6,330 nt of DNA from Nitrosopumilales archaeon CG_4_9_14_0_2_um_filter_34_16 (GTDB taxonomy: Archaea > Thermoproteota > Nitrososphaeria > Nitrososphaerales > Nitrosopumilaceae): contig PFRJ01000084.1 of the NCBI GenBank assembly GCA_002788515.1, positions 1 through 6,330 on the forward strand, written 5' to 3'. Position 1 is the stretch's first letter; every line of letters begins with the position of its first letter. Below the pieces are notes generated by a model. It was not told where the DNA came from. It saw only the letters and a list, made by a program, of their open reading frames with translations, and made no database searches. The translations under genes and the position numbers were made by a program. This document shows positions 1-4,413 of this stretch, piece by piece.

Positions 1-46
1 TTTTTGGTTTTTGTTTTTTTAAATTTTTCTTATGTTTTATGTTCAT
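1..46 (-). CDS. 5' end of an unidentified gene running off the left edge
   Basis: An ATG at 46-44 opens a minus-strand frame that has no stop before the window edge. The visible N-terminus is MNIKHKKNLKKQKPK, very lysine-rich. It is preceded by AAGGAGGTGAT, nearly the full anti-16S sequence, with 7 bases between GGAGG and ATG. This is by far the strongest ribosome binding site in the window and the main reason to believe the gene. Its ATG overlaps the stop of the 87-codon frame upstream by one base (TAATG), which would allow translational coupling. Only 15 residues are visible, so no function can be given. The basic N-terminus would suit a nucleic-acid-binding or ribosome-associated protein, but that is a guess. 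Confidence 0.5.
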   Translation of the reverse strand, partial: MNIKHKKNLKKQKPK

Positions 47-309
47 TAAATCACCTCCTTTTGAATCAAATAATTGCAAGTCTGAAATTGTTCACATATG
101 AAAAAAGATTCAATGCCGGTGTTTTTGGAATTTATTTGTTGCATGATCCTTAATCTGAGTAAGTACTGATCTAAATATCTTTGTGGTAATTTTTGCAAAA
201 AACATTTTTTCAAAAAATAATTTCTTAATTTCCCTAGGATGTTTTTGTATAGGAAGATCCACATAGAATTTTTGTATAGGGAAATTCCTATAGAGAAAGT
301 GTAAGACAT
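46..309 (-). CDS. Doubtful small hypothetical protein (87 aa)
   Basis: I do not recognise this frame. It starts at ATG 309-307 without a visible SD; in this kind of archaeon that would mean a leaderless or weakly translated message. Residues 11-24 contain a repeated LYKN produced by the 12-bp direct repeat in the DNA. Residues 28-62 are basic and hydrophobic, probably helical. There is no signal peptide or recognisable motif. In favour: its stop overlaps by one base the start of a gene with a very good SD. Against: repeat-derived N-terminus, no SD, and T-runs on this strand (190-217) that look like the terminator of the upstream gene. A shorter product from Met56 (144-142) is possible. The frame may simply be the leader of the left-edge gene. 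Confidence 0.3.
   Translation of the reverse strand: MSYTFSIGISLYKNSMWIFLYKNILGKLRNYFLKKCFLQKLPQRYLDQYLLRLRIMQQINSKNTGIESFFICEQFQTCNYLIQKEVI
51..60 (-). promoter_or_regulatory. Strong Shine-Dalgarno site for the left-edge gene
   Basis: The minus strand reads AAGGAGGTGA followed by TTTA and ATG. It matches the complement of the usual 16S rRNA 3' end (ATCACCTCCT) almost throughout. Other starts in this window have weak or no SD, so this one stands out. It also lies inside the last codons (QKEVI) of the preceding 87-codon frame. Confidence 0.65.
190..217 (-). terminator. Possible T-rich terminator after the exported-protein gene
   Basis: On the minus strand this stretch carries two runs of six T (complement of A-runs at 212-217 and 197-202) and a 12-bp perfect palindrome (190-201, TTTTTGCAAAAA). 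Archaeal transcription commonly stops in T-runs, so this could end the transcript coming from the gene at 352-1950. It lies inside the doubtful 87-codon frame, so the two readings compete. No transcript data are available to choose between them. Confidence 0.3.
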
Positions 310-348
310 TTTTCTTTAACTATGGATTATGATGTTTAATTCTCTATA
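242..348. repeat. Cluster of short direct and inverted repeats
   Basis: TTTTTGTATAGG occurs twice exactly, at 242-253 and 269-280, 27 bp apart. The second copy continues into an inverted repeat: TATAGG at 275-280, a 6-base spacer, then CCTATA at 287-292. A further inverted pair, TATAGAGAA at 289-297 and TTCTCTATA at 340-348, flanks the intergenic gap just after the stop of the 532-residue gene. The units are too short and irregular for CRISPR. They could be regulator binding sites, a 3'-end RNA fold, or remnants of a small mobile element end. Confidence 0.5.
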
Positions 349-351
349 CAT

Positions 352-1950
352 CTAGAAATCTTTGAAACGGGGATCTTTTAATTGATGTTTGTTAGTATTG
401 TTTTTCTTGATTTTTCGAATAATCAACCAAATAATAATTGCAGGTATACCAATAAGAACGAAAAATCCTAATAAACCAGATACCTGTTTTGGAGTTACTT
501 CAGAAGAGGTTCTGATTGGAGCAGATATTGTTGATGATGGTGCTGTTTCCATTTTGACAACACCTGAAGAAATGAACTTTGATGTGGGGGGAATATTTTC
601 TGATTGTAACATAGATTTAGCCCTATTTTCCTGCATTGCTGTTTGTGCCATTTTGATGTATTGCATATGACATTTTTGAAGTTCGTTCTCCATTTTTTCT
701 TGATTGTTGGTATTTTTAGTAACGGCAAAAAACTCACAATCATCCTGAGTTTCTTGTATCTTATTTGCTTGGGATAGGGTAAAACCATAAGCGGAATCAT
801 CCTGAGATAATGGTTTTCCAATGTTTTCCATACATGCAAGATAATTATCAAAAGAACGATTAATTATTGTAAAAGAAGTAGCAGGAGTTGCAGTTCCTAA
901 CAAAGTATCTGCAACATCAATACAATCTTGCTTTGTCTTTGGAGTTTCTTGTATTTTTCCTTTAGGAATAACAGTTGTTTGTATCGGTGTTTTTTTCAAT
1001 TTGTTGTCATCGCTCGATAAATACACATAATTATCGTCTGGATCTTCCAATAAATTTTCCAGTCCCACGCTTTGATAGCCATATTTCATATCAATTGATT
1101 TAATGATATGAGATACTAAAGGAATTTCTTGGGCACCATATAGTTTGTCCCAAACAGTAGATTGTAAAACATAATACTTACCCTTGATACACCATATACT
1201 CTTAGTGTACTCTGAAGATGTCTTTACCGTCCCTGTTAGAAAACATGATGCTTTTGGATCAACAAACTCTCCATTAGAATACATAGAACCAACGGTGTCG
1301 TAGTAACCTAACAAATCAGATTTTATTACACAATCTGATTCATAAACAACATCATATGCAAAACAATTCTTATCATCAGAATTACCAAACGAAACCAATT
1401 CTTTATTTGGGTTATTATTCAGATCATTTCTTAAAGAATTAATCAGATCACTAAAAAATTGTCTTTCATCACCAGATTGTTCAAGTTCCACAACAAGTAC
1501 TCTTTCAATCATTTCTCCATTTCTAATGTATGATCGAAGTAACTGTGATTCAGTATGTCCCGGAATTCCATCGATTGTTTTTTCAGATTGAAATGTGATT
1601 TGAGGATCATTAAAGCCAGCAAAAAATGAACGTAATTCATCAAATTTAGCATCCGATGTTATGGTTTGTTGAGATATGTTTTCATTAGATTCAGATGTAC
1701 TTTGAGGAAAGTTTTCAAATCCTTGATCTAAAACATATGCAACCCATTCGTTACACCAATTTTCATCTCTGGAATTATCTCCACTGAATTCATGACATTT
1801 TAGTAAAACTGTTTGATATCCAGAGCCCTTTGCCCAACTGGCAGAATAACCAGTACTATCAGTAAAATCTACTGCAAAAGAATCAGAAATAAAGTAATTT
1901 CCTAAACTGAGGCTAACAATTGAAAATAAAAACAATATTTTGAAATTCAT
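352..1950 (-). CDS. Exported, C-terminally membrane-anchored protein of unknown function
   Basis: No family is recognised, but the topology is clear. Residues 1-26 form a signal peptide: Lys4, a hydrophobic core ILFLFSIVSLSLG, and a likely cut after SDSFA. Residues 27-489 should lie outside the cell. Residues 490-511 are a single hydrophobic segment followed by RKIKKNN, so the last 20 residues are cytoplasmic. The outer part has ten cysteines spaced as five near pairs (52/66, 196/207, 236/254, 343/373, 405/427), suggesting disulfides. Residues 440-489 are rich in Ser, Thr and Pro, like a surface stalk. The ATG lies 4 bp after the integrase stop with no good SD, so the two genes are probably co-transcribed. 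By position it may be cargo of an integrated element, perhaps a surface or adhesion protein; that role is inference. The coding frame looks intact. Confidence 0.8.
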   Translation of the reverse strand: MNFKILFLFSIVSLSLGNYFISDSFAVDFTDSTGYSASWAKGSGYQTVLLKCHEFSGDNSRDENWCNEWVAYVLDQGFENFPQSTSESNENISQQTITSDAKFDELRSFFAGFNDPQITFQSEKTIDGIPGHTESQLLRSYIRNGEMIERVLVVELEQSGDERQFFSDLINSLRNDLNNNPNKELVSFGNSDDKNCFAYDVVYESDCVIKSDLLGYYDTVGSMYSNGEFVDPKASCFLTGTVKTSSEYTKSIWCIKGKYYVLQSTVWDKLYGAQEIPLVSHIIKSIDMKYGYQSVGLENLLEDPDDNYVYLSSDDNKLKKTPIQTTVIPKGKIQETPKTKQDCIDVADTLLGTATPATSFTIINRSFDNYLACMENIGKPLSQDDSAYGFTLSQANKIQETQDDCEFFAVTKNTNNQEKMENELQKCHMQYIKMAQTAMQENRAKSMLQSENIPPTSKFISSGVVKMETAPSSTISAPIRTSSEVTPKQVSGLLGFFVLIGIPAIIIWLIIRKIKKNNTNKHQLKDPRFKDF

Positions 1951-1954
1951 AATT

Positions 1955-2704
1955 TCACATCTGTATAGTATTATTTAAGAACAAACTCCAAATCTTAATC
2001 CATTTTTTCCTATGCTGATTCATATTGGAAAGGTAGTAATGTTTCTCTGATACAGAACCCCTTCTGCCTTGTATGTACTCAGCAAGTAGTGGATCCAGAT
2101 TAGTTGCATTAATAGTGAAATTCAGTTTTCGTAAATATCTCAATTCGCATCCTAAAACTTTGAAATCATCATAATCAAAGATAAATTTTTTGTCCATCTT
2201 GTCATGAAGTGCAGGAAAACAGAATGTTGCATTAGTATTCTTTGTTTTCTTTGACCAAAATATCTCAAGGATACCATCATGACAGAATTTTTTGTGATTC
2301 TCAAAAATTACTCTCGCTTCATAAGTTCTAAGTCCAGACGTAAGCATGAATAATGCAAAATCTTTCTGAATTGGTTTTAGTTTGGATATATTCTCCAAAA
2401 CTTGCTTCAATGGAAGTTGTTCCTTTGGAAAATTGTATGTCTTGTCTTTCCATTTGATTTCCTTCTTTTTTAGCCAAGTTGTAAATTTTTGATGCAGATC
2501 AGTATCATATTTTATGTCATGAAATCTGCAAAGATTACCCATCGCTCGTAGATCATCTTGCTTGTTACGGTCACTTGATCTGTTAACAAATTCATCATTG
2601 AATAATAATTCAACAACTGAGGGACTTCTTAACCAAATGTAACGTGCATATCTTTCATTCTTGTTAGAATACAACCATTTCTTGTATATTGTATCGACAG
2701 ACAA
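1955..2704 (-). CDS. SSV-type archaeal tyrosine recombinase (integrase), probably the C-terminal int(C) part
   Basis: This is a site-specific recombinase of the archaeal phage/plasmid integrase type, which moves an element into and out of a tRNA gene. From the TTG at 2704, residues 1-100 resemble a core-binding domain and 105-249 the catalytic domain. Visible catalytic positions are Arg126 in TSGLRTYEA, a basic beta-hairpin at 151-156 (SKKTKN), the R-x-x-R pair Arg189/Arg192 (archaeal enzymes often replace the HxxR histidine), GRR at 213-215, and the nucleophile Tyr223 or Tyr224 in EKHYYL. The C-terminal tail appears complete. TTG is the first usual start codon, but the frame stays open upstream to 2854, through antisense tRNA sequence, and upstream residues such as TRFGKEDLTNFRKGLRAL look like genuine protein. 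I therefore read it as the fragment left when integration split the gene, rather than a full gene with a weak start. It may be inactive until excision rejoins it. Confidence 0.8.
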   Translation of the reverse strand: MSVDTIYKKWLYSNKNERYARYIWLRSPSVVELLFNDEFVNRSSDRNKQDDLRAMGNLCRFHDIKYDTDLHQKFTTWLKKKEIKWKDKTYNFPKEQLPLKQVLENISKLKPIQKDFALFMLTSGLRTYEARVIFENHKKFCHDGILEIFWSKKTKNTNATFCFPALHDKMDKKFIFDYDDFKVLGCELRYLRKLNFTINATNLDPLLAEYIQGRRGSVSEKHYYLSNMNQHRKKWIKIWSLFLNNTIQM

Positions 2705-2768
2705 TGCACGGAGGCCCTTTCTAAAATTAGTAAGATCCTCCTTACCAAATCTAGTAAGAGAAAAATCA

Positions 2769-2776
2769 TTTTTAAT
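2769..2776 (+). promoter_or_regulatory. Possible TATA box for the tRNA-Gly gene
   Basis: TTTTTAAT is centred about 27 bases before the first tRNA nucleotide, with an A-rich flank upstream. This is where an archaeal TATA box would sit if transcription starts at or just before the mature 5' end. It lies inside the open integrase frame on the other strand. If the integrase reading is right, the element rather than the host now supplies this promoter. The AT-rich background makes such matches common. Confidence 0.35.
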
Positions 2777-2778
2777 GG

Positions 2779-2795
2779 GCGAACCGAAGGTTTGC
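2779..2795 (+). repeat. GC-rich inverted repeat just before the tRNA 5' end
   Basis: GCGAACC, spacer GAA, GGTTTGC form a 7-bp stem (one G-U pair as RNA). The stretch 2777-2799 is markedly richer in GC than the flanking DNA, although it lies outside the tRNA itself. It could be an integrase binding arm next to the crossover, a 5'-leader hairpin, or part of an attachment core that extends past the tRNA. Confidence 0.4.
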
Positions 2796-2799
2796 GCAG

Positions 2800-2873
2800 G
2801 CGGAGTTTGTCTAGCCTGGTAAGATGTCAGCTTCCCAAGCTGGAGGTCGCGGGTTCAAATCCCGCACTCCGCA
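2800..2873 (+). tRNA. tRNA-Gly, anticodon CCC
   Basis: The 74 bases fold as a standard tRNA. The acceptor arms GCGGAGT and ACTCCGC pair in all seven positions. The D stem is GTCT/AGAT around loop AGCCTGGTA. The anticodon stem is TCAGC/GCTGG (one U-G) with loop TTCCCAA, giving anticodon CCC for the glycine codon GGG. The variable loop is AGGTC, the T stem is GCGGG/CCCGC with loop TTCAAAT, and the discriminator base is A. CCA is not encoded and there is no intron. It is the only plus-strand gene. Its last base directly abuts the stop codon of the convergent C39-TPR gene. Its first ~55 bases overlap the open antisense frame of the integrase, which makes it the probable integration target. Confidence 0.93.
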
Positions 2874-3836
2874 TTACAATTCTCTTATTGCTTGCTCTAT
2901 TATGCCTCTATCAGGAGCTTTTGGATAATATTTTAGATAATTTTTGAGATCATCTTTTGCAGCAGAGTTTTTGTTTTGTTTTTCTCTAAGATAAGCACGA
3001 TTTTTGTAAATCTTGGCAGATCTTTTTGGATTAATTTCAATAGCTTTAGTATAGCAGTTCTCTGCTTTTTCAAATTGATTGGTTTTAAGATAGTAATTTC
3101 CCAATCCATTGTAACTCAGATATGATTTATTGTTAATTTCTAAACACTTTTTGTAATACTTTACACAATCAGAGGAATTTTGTGCATTCATCATTGCACC
3201 CAATAAATTAAGAGTAGTTGAATTGTTTGGATCAATCTCTAAAGATTGTTTTAATGATTTATCTACTTCTGTGTGATTTTTTAAGATATTTTGTTTTTCA
3301 GAAACAAAACACAAGCGAGTTGATTTATCATCAGAATTATCATCAAGATTCAGAGAAGACAAAACATCAGACGGAGATAAAATTATCAATAATTTTCCTT
3401 CCTCAGCCCACTCTTTCTCAAATATATCATTAGGAATTGCACCTTCTTGTTGTTCTCCTTCTTGGTTTCCTTTTTGAATATAATGGAAGATTGTTTTTTC
3501 CTCATCATCATAACCAGTAATAACAGATGCATGCTGAGTAATTTCAGGAATTCCTGGAAGAATTACAATTGGTGGAATCCCCATGTCAATTATTTTTTTC
3601 AATTCATCTAATGAGGAATGAGTTGTTTTACATGTCAAACCATGCCTTTCTGCAAGTTCAATTCCTTCAATTAGTATACTACCATCAAATCCAGAATATT
3701 TTTTTGCAGTTTCTATGGCTTCAGCCATAGGTAATTCAACATTCCAATATCTTGACACTACATTAATTGGTAAAGGAAGACAGATATTTTCTTCTTCAAC
3801 AAGAGGTAAAAATAATTGATGATCTTCTTGTTCCAT
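2874..3836 (-). CDS. C39-like cysteine peptidase-fold protein with C-terminal TPR repeats
   Basis: Residues 8-155 resemble the papain-like C39 fold: Cys19 in the N-terminal helix (ENICLPLPINVVSRYWN), two helical stretches, then His102 in TQHASVITGYDDEE, the usual His-containing strand followed by GYDD. Residues 206-305 hold about three TPR units (clear ones at 239-272 and 275-305), with a half unit around 190-204. Bacterial proteins of the PA2778 type share this peptidase-then-TPR order. The active site is unusual: CGPA becomes CLPL, the oxyanion Gln position appears to be Glu14, and the Asn/Asp after His102 is not evident (FHYI). It may therefore be a binding protein rather than a protease. 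There is no signal peptide, so it should be cytoplasmic. The ATG at 3836 has no SD; the gene follows the amidotransferase by 34 bp and is probably co-transcribed with it. Confidence 0.7.
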   Translation of the reverse strand: MEQEDHQLFLPLVEEENICLPLPINVVSRYWNVELPMAEAIETAKKYSGFDGSILIEGIELAERHGLTCKTTHSSLDELKKIIDMGIPPIVILPGIPEITQHASVITGYDDEEKTIFHYIQKGNQEGEQQEGAIPNDIFEKEWAEEGKLLIILSPSDVLSSLNLDDNSDDKSTRLCFVSEKQNILKNHTEVDKSLKQSLEIDPNNSTTLNLLGAMMNAQNSSDCVKYYKKCLEINNKSYLSYNGLGNYYLKTNQFEKAENCYTKAIEINPKRSAKIYKNRAYLREKQNKNSAAKDDLKNYLKYYPKAPDRGIIEQAIREL

Positions 3837-3870
3837 TAAACAGAGAAATTTGGTGAGTTATTAAAATCAA

Positions 3871-4413
3871 TCAAAGCAAACAAAATTTTTCAATCAAGTT
3901 ATTACCATCTTGACTCATTTCAGGATGAAATTGGGTTCCAAAAATTGGTTTTTTTTCATATTGAATGATTTCATATTTACAGTTATTTGATTGGGCAATT
4001 GAAACTAGAACATTAGGGAGTTTGGATATCTCAAAGCTGTGACTTTCAAACACAACTAGAGAATTGTGGCATATTGGATTTTCTTGTGTAATTTTGACTG
4101 ACTCATTTCCTTTTTGAAGCGATACGGTTTTTCTGATTGTACCTCCTAATGTTAACGCCAGAATTTCTGCACCATAACAGATTCCAAGTAACTTAATATC
4201 ATTTTTAACACAATGTGAGATGATTTTAGAATTAATTTCATTGATTTTTTTTTCATTTTTTCTTCGTCCAGAAAGAATGAATGAGTCATAATTTGCAAGC
4301 ATGTGCAAGTTTAAGAGTTGTGGGATTTGTTTTTCAAATAAAATATTTTTTTGGATTAGAAAATCAATTAAATTTTTTGTGTATATAGAACCATTATCAA
4401 CTACAAGAAGCAA
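3871..4413 (-). CDS. Class I glutamine amidotransferase, GMP synthase subunit A-like
   Basis: A 180-residue stand-alone GATase domain, the length of archaeal split GMP synthase glutaminase subunits. This domain releases ammonia from glutamine for a partner synthetase. The start LLVVDNGS matches the family's first strand. The nucleophile is Cys79 in GICYG, and the His/Glu pair is His163 and Glu165 in FHPE. The SHSFEI segment (124-129) matches the conserved SHxDxV region of GuaA-type domains. Oddly, the oxyanion loop reads LSGRRKNEKK instead of LSGGP, so it may be a paralogue serving another amination or gamma-glutamyl cleavage reaction. No partner synthetase is in the window, so I withhold the symbol guaA. 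The start is TTG immediately after the TAA of the upstream gene; no other in-frame start is possible upstream and a GAGGT site precedes it, so translational coupling is likely. Confidence 0.8.
   Translation of the reverse strand: MLLVVDNGSIYTKNLIDFLIQKNILFEKQIPQLLNLHMLANYDSFILSGRRKNEKKINEINSKIISHCVKNDIKLLGICYGAEILALTLGGTIRKTVSLQKGNESVKITQENPICHNSLVVFESHSFEISKLPNVLVSIAQSNNCKYEIIQYEKKPIFGTQFHPEMSQDGNNLIEKFCLL

Larger units (their letters stand above)
2705..2854 (-). other. In-frame open extension of the integrase across the tRNA boundary
   Basis: Fifty codons upstream of the apparent TTG start have no stop and no ATG, GTG or TTG. Residues encoded by 2705-2799 (for example FGSPIKNDFSLTRFGKEDL) read as an integrase N-terminal region. 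The residues encoded by 2800-2854 are the antisense of the tRNA (RDLQLGKLTSYQARQTP). A TGA at 2857-2855 comes from the invariant TTCAA of the tRNA T-loop. This arrangement matches an attachment site embedded in an integrase gene, with host-derived tRNA sequence beyond the crossover closing the frame. Confidence 0.6.

Noticed and set aside
242..292. CRISPR array
   Set aside because: There are only two 12-bp copies with a 15-bp spacer, far below repeat and spacer sizes, and no cas genes.
528..541. C-box-like TGATGAT of a possible C/D guide RNA
   Set aside because: It lies inside a coding gene, lacks a correctly placed D box pair that I can see, and such words are common here.
389..670. Plus-strand 93-codon frame
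   Set aside because: Antisense shadow of the exported-protein gene, whose signal peptide, anchor and cysteine pattern show that it is the real one. There is no SD.
495..851. Minus-strand 118-codon frame in another register
   Set aside because: Lies wholly inside the 532-residue gene and has low-complexity basic residues typical of out-of-frame reading.
2727..2759. Imperfect 13-bp direct repeats (AAAATTAGTAAGA / AAATCTAGTAAGA) as integrase operator sites
   Set aside because: They fall in the open upstream extension of the integrase and are explained more simply as codons; only 11 of 13 bases match.
3218..3433. Plus-strand 71-codon frame
   Set aside because: Antisense to the C39-TPR gene, with no motif or SD.
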